Assembly: GCA_029879595.1 (NCBI GenBank)
Contig: JAOUPZ010000016.1
Span: 1-16,800 of the forward strand
Reading direction: 5' to 3'
Origin: Deltaproteobacteria bacterium
GTDB lineage: Bacteria; SAR324; JACQKK01
Length of the DNA: 16,800 nucleotides
A program made the position numbers and the translations under genes. This document shows positions 7,541-15,295 of this stretch, in pieces. Numbering within the stretch: the first letter of the stretch is position 1; every line of letters begins with the position of its first letter. Under the pieces are notes generated by a model. That model did no database searches and had not been told where the DNA came from. It saw nothing but the letters and a program-made list of their open reading frames with translations.

Positions 7541-8074
7541 ATGAACAACATCAATCAGTTTGAAAAATCACTTTCCAAGGCCATCCTTATGATCGTGGCC
7601 CTGCTGGGGCTGCTGCTCACCGCAGTGACAACCGGAAACACCTTCGCCTCAGAGGATACCCACATGGGTGAAATCCACGTCATGGACGCCTGGGTCAGGG
7701 CAGTGCCCGGCAACGCTCCCGCCACCGCGGCCTTCATGACCATCGGCAACATGGGCAAGATGGACGACGCCCTGGTGAAGGCCGAAACCTCGCTGGGCAA
7801 AAGAGTGGAACTGCACCTTTCCCAGATGAAGAACGGAATGATGGAGATGAACCAGGTGGCCGAAATCGCTCTGCCCAAGGGCGGTCATGCAGAACTGAAG
7901 CCCGGCGGGTACCACGTCATGATCATGGGACTCACCGGCCCCACCAAACCGGGCACCGAGGTGGAGATAAAGCTGACCTTCCGCCACGCCCCTCCGGTGA
8001 CCATCAAGGCCGTGATCAAGGAAGGTAAGCCCATGGAAGGCAAAATGGGCGGCGGCATGCAGCACAACCATTGA
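7541..8074 (+). CDS. PCuAC periplasmic copper chaperone (DUF461)
   Basis: Protein of 177 residues with a signal peptide (hydrophobic core about 13-30, likely cleavage near TFA-SED at 35-38). The copper(I) motif of the family, H-x10-M-x21-H-x-M, fits exactly: H92, M103, H125 and M127. The core begins with IHVMDAWVRAVPGNAPATAAFMTI, as in known PCuAC proteins. A Met/His tail (MGGGMQHNH at the C-terminus) is an extra potential metal-binding site; such tails occur in some homologues. PCuAC hands Cu(I) to the oxidase CuA site, directly or through SCO, which is encoded just upstream (74-bp gap). A good Shine-Dalgarno (GAGG in AAGAGGACATACC) precedes the ATG, so translation is probably strong and independent of the SCO gene. 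Identification is secure. Confidence 0.95.
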   Translation: MNNINQFEKSLSKAILMIVALLGLLLTAVTTGNTFASEDTHMGEIHVMDAWVRAVPGNAPATAAFMTIGNMGKMDDALVKAETSLGKRVELHLSQMKNGMMEMNQVAEIALPKGGHAELKPGGYHVMIMGLTGPTKPGTEVEIKLTFRHAPPVTIKAVIKEGKPMEGKMGGGMQHNH

Positions 8075-8093
8075 TCCGGAAGGCATGTTTTCA

Positions 8094-8128
8094 GGCGGGC
8101 CAGGGGGCACACAGCCTCCCTGCCCGCC
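8094..8128 (+). terminator. strong hairpin after the PCuAC gene, possible terminator
   Basis: GGCGGGCCAGGGGG (8094-8107) pairs with CCTCCCTGCCCGCC (8115-8128) around a 7-nt loop. The stem has one bulged C and one mismatch and is very GC-rich. It begins 19 bp past the stop codon. No T-tract follows, so it may act by stabilising the 3' end or in Rho-dependent termination rather than as a classical intrinsic terminator. Confidence 0.4.
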
Positions 8129-8313
8129 GCACTCCACTACCCTGCTGTTACCACACCCAACATCACTCCTGAAGGCGAACTGCGCGGGACAGCCCGGAGC
8201 AATACGCCCGGGCCGCCTCCAGCGAAAGGAACTGCCCCGGCGGGCGGGAGGATTCCGCCATGGTTGATCCCCGCGGGCTATTGTGCGGAAAGGACCCCCT
8301 GCCACCAAATTAC

Positions 8314-8342
8314 TTGACAGTATTCAGGGGGGTCTACTATCT
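8314..8342 (+). promoter_or_regulatory. sigma70-type promoter of the Sdh/Frd operon
   Basis: A perfect TTGACA at 8314-8319 is followed after 17 bp by CTATCT at 8337-8342 (an alternative TACTAT at 8335-8340 has a 15-bp spacer). The transcript would begin near 8349 and carry a leader of about 118 nt before the membrane-anchor gene. The -35 match and spacing are good; the -10 is mediocre, which suggests regulation. Confidence 0.55.
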
Positions 8343-8356
8343 TAGGGCTTCCTGAT

Positions 8357-8370
8357 TTGCAAGATTGCAA
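8357..8370. promoter_or_regulatory. TTGCAA-GA-TTGCAA operator-like site
   Basis: Two copies of the self-complementary hexamer TTGCAA separated by two bases form both a direct and an inverted repeat. The site begins 14 bp after the -10 box, where a repressor would block transcription of the Sdh/Frd operon. It could instead form a small RNA hairpin. No specific regulator is recognised. Confidence 0.3.
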
Positions 8371-8466
8371 CGCCCCGGCGAGGGAGATTCCGGAGCAAGG
8401 CGGCGATCAACAAGACGGTCCGGCTGAGGCCGAAAACACACTTCACCAAGTAAAAGGAAACTATCC

Positions 8467-9216
8467 ATGAGCGAAACCACACCGGGGTCCTCGGTCAGCA
8501 GGCCGTTTCTGGAAACCCGGCGCGAAGATAACTGGTGGGTTGGCCCGATGGCGACTGCCATGGGGCTGCTGGCTTTCACCGTATACACCACCTGGGCCGC
8601 CCTGCAGGGCGAACACTACTCCTGGGGGCCATACCTGTCCCCATTCTATTCGCCCCTTATCAAGCCCGAGGGCTGGCCGCTTTCCCCGGCAATCCTGATC
8701 CTGTGGGCTCCCGGCGGATTCCGTCTGACCTGCTATTATTACCGCAAGTCCTACTACCGGGCCTTCATGGCCATGCCGCCCGCCTGCGCGGTTGCGGCCG
8801 CCCCCCACAAATACCGCGGGGAAAGGGCGCTGTTCATCTTTCAGAACCTGCACCGGTTTTTCTTCTACCTGGCGATGCTCTTCGTGGTCATCCTGACCTA
8901 TGACGCCATCATCGCCTTCAACTTCGACGGGTCCTTCGGCATTGGCGTGGGCTCGATAGTGCTTACCCTGAACGCCGTCTTTATCGCGGCGTTCACTTTC
9001 GGCTGCAACTCCTTCCGGCATCTGGTGGGCGGCAATGTGGACTGCTACTCTTGCGCCTCCATGGGAAAACAGCGCCATCTGTTATGGCGCGTTGTGACGT
9101 TCTTCAATAAAAAGCACATGGAATGGGCCTGGATTAGCCTGTTCTGGGTGGGCTTCTCTGATGCCTACGTTCGCCTGGTATCCATGGGCATCATCACAGA
9201 TATGAGGATTCTCTAA
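8467..9216 (+). CDS. succinate dehydrogenase/fumarate reductase membrane anchor subunit
   Basis: Protein of 249 residues with about five hydrophobic helices (around 27-46, 74-90, 122-148, 159-179 and 217-240). It is not the classic cytochrome b556/b558 SdhC. It carries WGPYLSPFYSPL at 53-64 and LWAPGGFRLTCYYYRKSYYR at 79-98, a pattern I associate with anchor subunits encoded directly before the flavoprotein in operons of the mycobacterial Sdh1 type (from memory). Candidate haem or quinone-site residues are H129 in NLHRFFFYL, H185 in FRHLVGGN, and H217. A VDCYSC motif at 191-196 is unusual and could bind metal or form a disulfide. AAGGA lies 8 nt before the ATG. The gene ends 1 bp before the flavoprotein start, so the operon assignment is firm. 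The direction of catalysis (succinate oxidation or fumarate reduction) cannot be decided. Confidence 0.82.
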   Translation: MSETTPGSSVSRPFLETRREDNWWVGPMATAMGLLAFTVYTTWAALQGEHYSWGPYLSPFYSPLIKPEGWPLSPAILILWAPGGFRLTCYYYRKSYYRAFMAMPPACAVAAAPHKYRGERALFIFQNLHRFFFYLAMLFVVILTYDAIIAFNFDGSFGIGVGSIVLTLNAVFIAAFTFGCNSFRHLVGGNVDCYSCASMGKQRHLLWRVVTFFNKKHMEWAWISLFWVGFSDAYVRLVSMGIITDMRIL

Positions 9217-9217
9217 G

Positions 9218-11002
9218 GTGAGTCACGAAATACACGAACACGACGTACTGGTAATCGGCGCCGGCGGGGCGGGACTGCGTGCGGCCATCGAGGCCTCGGC
9301 CCTGGGAGTTTCCGTGGGTCTGGTCAGCAAATCCCTGCTGGGCAAGGCCCATACCGTGATGGCCGAGGGCGGCATGGCCGCTTCTCTGGGCAACACCGAC
9401 GACCGGGACGACTGGAAAATGCATTTCCGCGATACCATCCGCGGCGGAAAGATGATGGGCAACTGGAAGATGGTGGAGATATTCGCCAAGGAAGCCCCGG
9501 ACCGGGTTAACGAGCTGGAGGAATGGGGGGCCCTGTTCGACCGCACCGAGGACGGGCGCATCGCCCAGCGGAACTTCGGCGGACACCGCTATCCCCGGCT
9601 GGCCCATGTGGGCGACCGCACAGGGCTGGAGATGATCCGCACCCTGCAGAACCACGGCATCCACCAGGGCGTGGATATCTACATGGAATGCACCATCGTG
9701 GAACTGCTCATGGACGGAGACCGCATCGCCGGAGCCTTTGGATACTGGCGCGAAAGCGGCAAGTTCGTGATCTTCAAGGCCAAGGCGGTCATTCTGGCCA
9801 CCGGCGGGGTGGGCAAATGCTATCGCTTTACCTCCAATTCCTGGGAATGTACCGGTGACGGGCAGGCCCTGGCCTACCGGGCGGGCGCCTCGCTGGTGGG
9901 CATGGAATTCGTGCAGTTTCACCCCACCGGGATGATCTGGCCCCCGTCGGTGCGGGGAGTCCTGGTTACCGAAGGGGTGCGCGGTGACGGAGGAATCCTG
10001 AAGAACAACCTGGGCGAACGCTTCATGTTCAACTACATCCCCGAGATGTTCGCCGCGGAAACGGCGGACACCGTCGAGGAGGCCTCCCGCTGGCTGGAAA
10101 AAGACCCCAACGCCCGCAGGCCACCCGAGCTGCTCACCCGCGACGTGGTGGCCCGCTCCATCCGTGCGGAAAGACTGGCCGGCAGGGGCAGTCCCCATGG
10201 CGGGGCCTTCCTGGACATCGCCTCGCAACGCTCGCCTGAATACATCAAGCGCAAGCTGCCCTCCATGTACCACCAGTTCAAGCACCTGGGCAATCTGGAC
10301 ATAACCAAGGAGCCCATGGAAGTGGGGCCCACCTGCCATTACATCATGGGCGGGGTGCTGGTTGATCCGGAAACCGCCGGCAGCGATGTCCCGGGACTGT
10401 ACTCGGCCGGAGAGGCCGCCGGGGGCCTGCATGGAGCCAACCGCCTGGGCGGAAACTCCCTCACCGACCTCATCGTCTTCGGACGCCGGGCCGGTCAGTA
10501 TGCCGCCGAGTATGCCAAGAGCCTGAAAAGCAGCATTAAGATCAGCGACGCCCAGCTCAAGCAGGTGGAAAAAGTGGCAATTGCCCCCTTCGAGGACTCC
10601 GGTAAGGAGAACCCCTACCAGGTATTCCAGGATCTGCAGTCCTGCATGGAGCTGAACTCCGGCATAGTCAGGGTCAAATCCGAGCTGGAGACCTGCCTTG
10701 TGGAACTGGAAAAGCTGAAGGAGCGCGCCGCAAAGGTGAAGGTGGAGGGCAACCGGCACTTCAATTCCGGCTGGCACTACGCTCTGGACCTGCGCAACCT
10801 GCTGACGGTCTCGGAAGCCATCAGCCTTTCCGCCCTGCACAGGGAGGAAAGTCGCGGAGGACATACCCGCGAGGACTTCCCGGACTCAACGGAGAAATTC
10901 GAAAAAGTCATTACCATTGTGAAGGAAAAAGGCGGCAAGATGACCTGGAAGCACGAGCCCAAGAGCGAAATGCCGGAGGAGTTGAAAGAACTGCTGGCCT
11001 GA
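9218..11002 (+). CDS. sdhA: succinate dehydrogenase/fumarate reductase flavoprotein subunit
   Basis: Protein of 594 residues, slightly longer than E. coli SdhA (588). The FAD-binding GAGGAG is at 14-19. The His that carries covalent FAD is H45 in KAHTVMAEGGM. Substrate and catalytic residues are recognisable: FHPTG at 234-238, TEGVRGDGG at 251-259, R308 in LTRDVVARS (the catalytic Arg), H374 in PTCHYIMGG, and R409 in GANRLGGNSL. These match the succinate/fumarate active site, so the enzyme should be catalytically complete. It interconverts succinate and fumarate at the cytoplasmic face and passes electrons to the iron-sulfur subunit. The start is GTG at 9218, 1 bp after the anchor gene stop, with AGGA about 10 nt upstream; the N-terminus SHEIHEHDVLVIGAG is appropriate. 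The frdA/sdhA choice is arbitrary from sequence; aerobic context from the neighbouring copper genes slightly favours Sdh. Confidence 0.96.
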   Translation: MSHEIHEHDVLVIGAGGAGLRAAIEASALGVSVGLVSKSLLGKAHTVMAEGGMAASLGNTDDRDDWKMHFRDTIRGGKMMGNWKMVEIFAKEAPDRVNELEEWGALFDRTEDGRIAQRNFGGHRYPRLAHVGDRTGLEMIRTLQNHGIHQGVDIYMECTIVELLMDGDRIAGAFGYWRESGKFVIFKAKAVILATGGVGKCYRFTSNSWECTGDGQALAYRAGASLVGMEFVQFHPTGMIWPPSVRGVLVTEGVRGDGGILKNNLGERFMFNYIPEMFAAETADTVEEASRWLEKDPNARRPPELLTRDVVARSIRAERLAGRGSPHGGAFLDIASQRSPEYIKRKLPSMYHQFKHLGNLDITKEPMEVGPTCHYIMGGVLVDPETAGSDVPGLYSAGEAAGGLHGANRLGGNSLTDLIVFGRRAGQYAAEYAKSLKSSIKISDAQLKQVEKVAIAPFEDSGKENPYQVFQDLQSCMELNSGIVRVKSELETCLVELEKLKERAAKVKVEGNRHFNSGWHYALDLRNLLTVSEAISLSALHREESRGGHTREDFPDSTEKFEKVITIVKEKGGKMTWKHEPKSEMPEELKELLA

Positions 11003-11032
11003 ACCAATTAAAGCTATTGAGGAGGAACGACC

Positions 11033-11788
11033 TTGAAAGAGGTGACCTTCCGCGTTTTTCGCGGTGACAAGGAAAAAGGCGAACTCAAGGAGTACAAGGT
11101 GCCCTTGAGCGAGGGCATGGTGGTGCTGGACGCCATTCACGAGATCCAGGCCACGGAAGCCAACGATCTGGCGGTGCGCTGGAACTGCAAGGCCGGCAAG
11201 TGCGGCTCCTGCGGAGCGGAGATAAACGGCAAGCCGCGCCTGATGTGCATGACCCGCATGGATGTGCTGCCCATGGACAAGCCGGTGACGGTGGAGCCCA
11301 TGAAGCGCTTTCCGCTGGTCAAGGATCTGGTGACCGATGTCAGCTGGAACTTCGAGGTAAACAAGCGCATCCGGCCGCTGAAGCCCCAGCCCCGTCAGGC
11401 CGACGGCACGCACCGCATGATGCAGATGGATGTGGAGCGGATCCAGGAGTTTCACAAGTGCATCGAATGCTTCCTGTGCCAGAACGTGTGCCATGTCATG
11501 CGTGACCACAAGATCACCGACTTCATCGGGCCGCGCTTTCTCATTCGCTGCGCCACGCTGGTGATGCACCCCCTGGACACGGAAAACCGTCTGCGGGAAC
11601 TCAAGGACGACTTCCGGATCGGCTACTGCAACATCACCAAATGCTGCACCGAGGTCTGCCCGGAGGAAATCGGCATCACCGACAACGCCATCATCCCCCT
11701 GAAGGAACGGGTGGCCGGAGCGTTCTACGACCCCCTGGCCTGGCTGTGGAGGCTGCTTACCGGCAAAAAGGCAGACCAAAGAACCTGA
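11033..11788 (+). CDS. sdhB: succinate dehydrogenase/fumarate reductase iron-sulfur subunit
   Basis: Protein of 251 residues. The N-terminal plant-ferredoxin-type domain binds [2Fe-2S] through C52, C57, C60 and C72 (NCKAGKCGSCGAEINGKPRLMC). The C-terminal domain has C143, C146, C149 and C153 (KCIECFLCQNVC) and then C199, C204 or C205, and C209 (CNITKCCTEVCPEE), consistent with a [4Fe-4S] and a [3Fe-4S] cluster. The residue after C153 is His where classical SdhB has Pro, and C173 (IRCATLV) replaces the usual CPSYWWN-type surroundings, so this is a divergent subfamily that matches the unusual anchor. The start is TTG at 11033 with a near-perfect AGGAGGA 6-7 nt upstream. It is 30 bp after sdhA. 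It passes electrons from FAD to quinone. Confidence 0.95.
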   Translation: MKEVTFRVFRGDKEKGELKEYKVPLSEGMVVLDAIHEIQATEANDLAVRWNCKAGKCGSCGAEINGKPRLMCMTRMDVLPMDKPVTVEPMKRFPLVKDLVTDVSWNFEVNKRIRPLKPQPRQADGTHRMMQMDVERIQEFHKCIECFLCQNVCHVMRDHKITDFIGPRFLIRCATLVMHPLDTENRLRELKDDFRIGYCNITKCCTEVCPEEIGITDNAIIPLKERVAGAFYDPLAWLWRLLTGKKADQRT

Positions 11789-11793
11789 CGTCC

Positions 11794-11836
11794 GGGGTAT
11801 GACCCCAGACCTGAGGCCGGCTGTTCGGCTTCGGCC
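11794..11836. terminator. inverted repeats between convergent genes (possible bidirectional terminator)
   Basis: The 52-bp gap between sdhB and the convergent kinase-like gene contains GGGGT-ATG-ACCCC (11794-11806) and a second stem GGCCG (11816-11820) with CGGCC (11832-11836). Neither has a T-tract. The first belongs to the GGGGTCA motif group seen at 6048. A terminator function for the facing genes is plausible by position only. Confidence 0.3.
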
Positions 11837-11840
11837 CTTA

Positions 11841-12350
11841 TCAGACCAGGCCGGCCTCACCATCTACAATCACGGCTCCTCTGAGTTCGGATTTATCCGG
11901 CTCTTCGAATAAATTCTCGCAGAAATCGAACATCCCCCGGCTGACCTCCAGGAAGAATGTCCCGCCCCGCAAACGGTTGCGCATGTCCACCCTTTTCCAG
12001 CGCTCCCCGGCCTGAACAGGCAGATAATGCAGCCTGGAGGCAATACCCATGTCGTCCAGGGCCTGCATCACCCGTTCGCGCTGGGCTTTCTCAAAAAAAC
12101 CGAAATCCAGCACAATTTCCACATCCATTCCGGCCATTTCCGAGCAGACCGATAATATTCGCTCCTCGCACCTTTTCACCCGTTCCAGGGCCCATTCGTA
12201 TTCCAAGGGCTCCGGGCAGTCCATCCAGAACAGGTTCTTCATCCAGTCGTCCAGGGTAAACCGGACGGCCTGTTGCCGTTCAGCCAGTTTCAGGGCATAG
12301 GTGGTTTTTCCCGCCCCGGTAGATCCGCATATCAAGTGGGCCAGAGCCAT
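11841..12350 (-). CDS. small P-loop kinase-like ATPase (AAA_33/zeta-toxin-like fold)
   Basis: Protein of 169 residues. The Walker A motif GSTGAGKTT is at 9-17, right after a beta-strand (AHLIC). VEIVLDFGFFEKAQRERV at about 78-94 is the second conserved block of the pfam AAA_33 group, which includes many uncharacterised bacterial kinases that phosphorylate small molecules. R123, R126 and nearby residues could form the lid. No antibiotic-resistance or toxin-specific motif is seen. The ATG at 12348-12350 was chosen because AGGAGA stands 4-9 nt upstream and the protein then starts just before Walker A; a frame extension of 73 codons further upstream overlaps the rsgA 3' end and has no family sequence. 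It lies 65 bp downstream of rsgA on the same strand. The substrate is unknown. Confidence 0.78.
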   Translation of the reverse strand: MALAHLICGSTGAGKTTYALKLAERQQAVRFTLDDWMKNLFWMDCPEPLEYEWALERVKRCEERILSVCSEMAGMDVEIVLDFGFFEKAQRERVMQALDDMGIASRLHYLPVQAGERWKRVDMRNRLRGGTFFLEVSRGMFDFCENLFEEPDKSELRGAVIVDGEAGLV

Positions 12351-12415
12351 ATTCTCTCCTTTGTTTGCCGGGGTATATGCCTCCCGGTTGTTCTCCCGGC
12401 AGGAAAAGGCCGCTA

Positions 12416-13351
12416 TCATCCCGGTTGAAGCGCGGCCCGGGCTTCTTCCGCCTCTTCCAGAAGCTTCAGATAGCCCTGATAACGCTCCAAGGATAACTCT
12501 CCCTGCTCCAGGGCCTGCCGGACGGAACATCGGGGCTCCTCCCTGTGCACACAGTCCCGGAATCCGCAACGGCCCAAAAACGGCTGGAAATCCGGGTACA
12601 GGTCCGCCAGTTCCCCCGGAGCCAGCCCATGCAGACCGAACTCCCGGATGCCGGGAGAATCAATGGCGAACCCGCCGCACTGGAGCCTGATGAGCCGCGC
12701 CGTGGTCGTGGTGTGTCTCCCCCGTCCCAGACGGTCATCCACCTCCCCCACCGTCATGTCGTGGCCGCCCAAGGCGTTGAGCAGGCTGGTCTTGCCCACC
12801 CCCGAATGCCCCACCAGCACGCTGACCCGTTCTGTGATTTCCCGCGAAAGCTCCTCCAGCCCCTGGCCGCCGATGCTGCTCACCCCCAGCACCTTCAGCC
12901 CCAGCGGGGCAAATATGGCGCGGGCCCTCTCCACTCCCGCCGGGTCCAGGTCCATCTTGTTCACACAGAGCAGCGCCCCCACGCCGGCCTGCCTTGCCGC
13001 CATCCAGAACCGGTCGATCAGCCCCTCCCTGAAGGGCGGACTGGCCACCGAGGACACGATCACCACCTGGTCCACATTGGCCGCCAGCACCTGGGGCGGA
13101 TTCACCCGCCCGGAGCGTTTGCGGTCCGACTGACCGCGCAGCAGTTCACTCTGGCGCTCCAGCAGCCGGACCACCCGTCCCGAGCCGTCGTCATGGGGTT
13201 CGAACAAAACGTTGTCCCCCACCACCGGCTTGCCCCGGCCCTTCATCCGGCCCCTCAGGGCGCACACATAGTCCCCATCATCCGAATAAACCAGACAACG
13301 GTCGGCAAATACGGCTGAAATCATCCCCCTGGCCTGAACTGATTCCGCCAT
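12416..13351 (-). CDS. rsgA: ribosome small subunit-dependent GTPase A
   Basis: Protein of 311 residues with the circularly permuted GTPase order that defines the family: G4 NKMD at 131-134, then G1 GHSGVGKTS at 181-189, switch RHTTTT at 212-217, and G3 DSPG at 231-234. An N-terminal OB-fold (about 8-65) precedes it, and a zinc knuckle follows at C262, C267, H269 and C275 (RCGFRDCVHREEPRC). RsgA checks late maturation of the 30S subunit, removing RbfA, and its GTPase activity is stimulated by the ribosome. All motifs are intact, and the length is close to the usual 290-350. The start at ATG 13351 has GGGAG 6-10 nt upstream. It is 36 bp from the TPR lipoprotein gene that precedes it on the minus strand, so co-transcription is possible. 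Confidence 0.96.
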   Translation of the reverse strand: MAESVQARGMISAVFADRCLVYSDDGDYVCALRGRMKGRGKPVVGDNVLFEPHDDGSGRVVRLLERQSELLRGQSDRKRSGRVNPPQVLAANVDQVVIVSSVASPPFREGLIDRFWMAARQAGVGALLCVNKMDLDPAGVERARAIFAPLGLKVLGVSSIGGQGLEELSREITERVSVLVGHSGVGKTSLLNALGGHDMTVGEVDDRLGRGRHTTTTARLIRLQCGGFAIDSPGIREFGLHGLAPGELADLYPDFQPFLGRCGFRDCVHREEPRCSVRQALEQGELSLERYQGYLKLLEEAEEARAALQPG

Positions 13352-13387
13352 GCCGCTCTCCCTGACAGGTTGAAGTAATTGTACTTG

Positions 13388-15295
13388 TTATCGTTGCAGG
13401 GGGTCCGCCGGGTAAAACCCGTGGTAAAGGCTTTCCCCGAAGCTGCCCCCGGTTATGGGCAGCAGCGGATTGAAGGCCACCAGGAACCTGGCCAGCCCCG
13501 ATTCCCGGTCGGGCTTTCTCAACCGGTTGTTGACATCCTCCAGCCGTTCCAGGAACAGGCTACGGTGGGGCCCTTCCAGTTTCAGCCCCCCTTCCAGCAG
13601 GTCTGCGGCCCGCTTCCAGTCCTTCTGGTTCATGGCCAGCCTGCTGGCCGCCTCCAGCAGGGCCGGCTGGCGGGGGAACAGACTCAGCCCCTCCTTCCAC
13701 ACCCGTTCCGCCACCCGGGATGATCCCGCCATCATGTGCAGATAGCCGCCCAGCCAGTGCAGCCTCCCTTCGGCGCGGGGCTCCTGCATGAATGGGGCAA
13801 TCACCTCCACGCCCTCCCCCGGCCGGCCCTTGACCCCCAGGGCCATCCCACCCAGATAGGCCATCCGCCAGGCAACCCTGGGGTCGTCCGTCTGCCGGGC
13901 GGTCAGCCTGATCACCTCCCCCTGCTCGTTTTGGAGCCAGGCCAGCAGGGCCCTGGCGAATTGCAGCCGCGCATCGGAATAACCGCTGGGCAATGTATCC
14001 AGCACCGACTTGGCCTCCTTCACCTCCCCCCGCATCATGGACAGCACCCCCTGCATCAACAGGGCTTCCCGGCTTTTGGGAAAATGGAGAAAGTACTCCG
14101 AGAGTTCCCGGCGGGCCTCCTCGTGACGGCGGTTTATCAACAGATGCCAGGTATTGAGCATGGATACATCCTGGGCCCTGGGCGCCCTCCCCACCGCCGA
14201 CTTGAGTTCCTTTTCCCCCTGGGCGATCAGCCCCTGCTGGAAGAAAGCCGCCGCCTTGAGAAGTGAAACGCGGAAATCGCCCGGAGTCAGTTCCGCCAGT
14301 TTTTCCAGAGTGACCATGGCTTCCGCGGCGCGTCCCGCCGAAAGGCTCCTGCGGGCGGAACGCAGATGGGCCGGGGCGAAGCCCGGCTTTTCCTTTAGCA
14401 GGTTTGCCAGCAGTTCCCGGGCCTTGTCCTGGCGCGCTGTGCGGAAAAGTATATCCTCCAGCCAGAGATGGCGGTGCGGGTTGAGCCCTCCGCGCTCCTG
14501 CAGGAGAAACAGTGAATCCTCGGCTTCCTTGATGCGGCCCTGCCGGCGGTTGATATCGGCGCTCCGGGCCAGCCACTCACTGTTGTCCGGCTCCTCCTCC
14601 AGCGCCTGTGAAATCAGCATCCCGGCCGTGGTCAGCCGTCCCTGGGCGATCAACACGTCCACCTTGAACAGGTGCAATCTCAGCAGTTCCGGCGAAATGG
14701 AAATGGCCAGGTCGATGGCCAGGTCTGCTTCATCGGTGCGGCCCAGGTACAGCAGCAGCCGGGCCTTCTCCTCCCAGGCCAGAAAGTGGTCCGGCTCCCG
14801 GCGAAGCACCGTGTCCAGCGTTTCCAGGGCCCGTTCATCCTCGCCCAGCATTTCCAGGGCCCGGGCCAGAGGCGGGTAGGCATGCCTGAAATCAGGGTCC
14901 AGGGCCAGTGAAAGCTCCAGGGCCTTCCGGGCGGGCTGGGGCTGGTCCAGCGCCAGATACGATGCCCCCAACACATACAGGCTCTCCGCCTCGAAGGGGG
15001 CCAGTTCCTCGGCACGCCGGGCTGACTGAAGCGCCTCGGAAGGCTTTTCCAGCCGCAGCCGCACCAGGGCCAGCCTCTGCAGGGGCTTGCTTTCACCGGG
15101 ATTATCCTGTGCTTCCCGGGCCAGTTGGGCCTCCAGTTTCTCCAGACGGTGCTGGGACGCGGACTGTATCATCTCAATGCGCGGCATGCCGGCCGAACAT
15201 CCTCCGGCCAACAGCAGCCAGACCGCCGGCAAGAGGACCAGGAGAACCGCCCCGGCCCGGCCCCCCGCTTGGTTCAGCCCCAGTTTTTTATTCAT
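13388..15295 (-). CDS. TPR-repeat lipoprotein, large
   Basis: Protein of 635 residues with a lipoprotein-type signal peptide: basic start MNKK, hydrophobic segment 15-30, and a lipobox-like LAGGC ending at C33. The rest, from about residue 45 to the end, is alpha-helical with many TPR-like helix pairs recurring about every 34 residues. Clear examples are ALQSARRAEELAPFEAESLY, ARKALELSLALDPDFRHAYP, ALETLDTVLRREPDHFLAWE and AEDSLFLLQERGGLNPHRH. It is therefore a protein-interaction scaffold anchored to the inner or outer membrane on the periplasmic side. I do not recognise a specific function. The ATG at 15293-15295 was chosen because GGA lies just upstream and the signal peptide follows; a further upstream ATG (15358) would add 21 residues without signal character. 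The start overlaps the end of the preceding lipoprotein gene by 8 bp, which strongly suggests the two act together. Confidence 0.85.
   Translation of the reverse strand: MNKKLGLNQAGGRAGAVLLVLLPAVWLLLAGGCSAGMPRIEMIQSASQHRLEKLEAQLAREAQDNPGESKPLQRLALVRLRLEKPSEALQSARRAEELAPFEAESLYVLGASYLALDQPQPARKALELSLALDPDFRHAYPPLARALEMLGEDERALETLDTVLRREPDHFLAWEEKARLLLYLGRTDEADLAIDLAISISPELLRLHLFKVDVLIAQGRLTTAGMLISQALEEEPDNSEWLARSADINRRQGRIKEAEDSLFLLQERGGLNPHRHLWLEDILFRTARQDKARELLANLLKEKPGFAPAHLRSARRSLSAGRAAEAMVTLEKLAELTPGDFRVSLLKAAAFFQQGLIAQGEKELKSAVGRAPRAQDVSMLNTWHLLINRRHEEARRELSEYFLHFPKSREALLMQGVLSMMRGEVKEAKSVLDTLPSGYSDARLQFARALLAWLQNEQGEVIRLTARQTDDPRVAWRMAYLGGMALGVKGRPGEGVEVIAPFMQEPRAEGRLHWLGGYLHMMAGSSRVAERVWKEGLSLFPRQPALLEAASRLAMNQKDWKRAADLLEGGLKLEGPHRSLFLERLEDVNNRLRKPDRESGLARFLVAFNPLLPITGGSFGESLYHGFYPADPLQR

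Noticed and set aside
9194..10864. 556-codon minus-strand open frame
   Set aside because: Antisense shadow of sdhA; His/Gln/Gly-rich with no domain.
10886..11863. 325-codon minus-strand open frame
   Set aside because: Antisense to sdhB and the end of sdhA, both secure by cofactor motifs.
12351..12569. N-terminal extension of the P-loop kinase-like protein
   Set aside because: It overlaps the end of rsgA, lacks family sequence, and the downstream ATG has a clear AGGAGA.
13560..14576. 338-codon minus-strand frame, Gly/Pro/Arg-rich
   Set aside because: Out-of-frame shadow of the TPR lipoprotein, which has regular TPR periodicity and a signal peptide.
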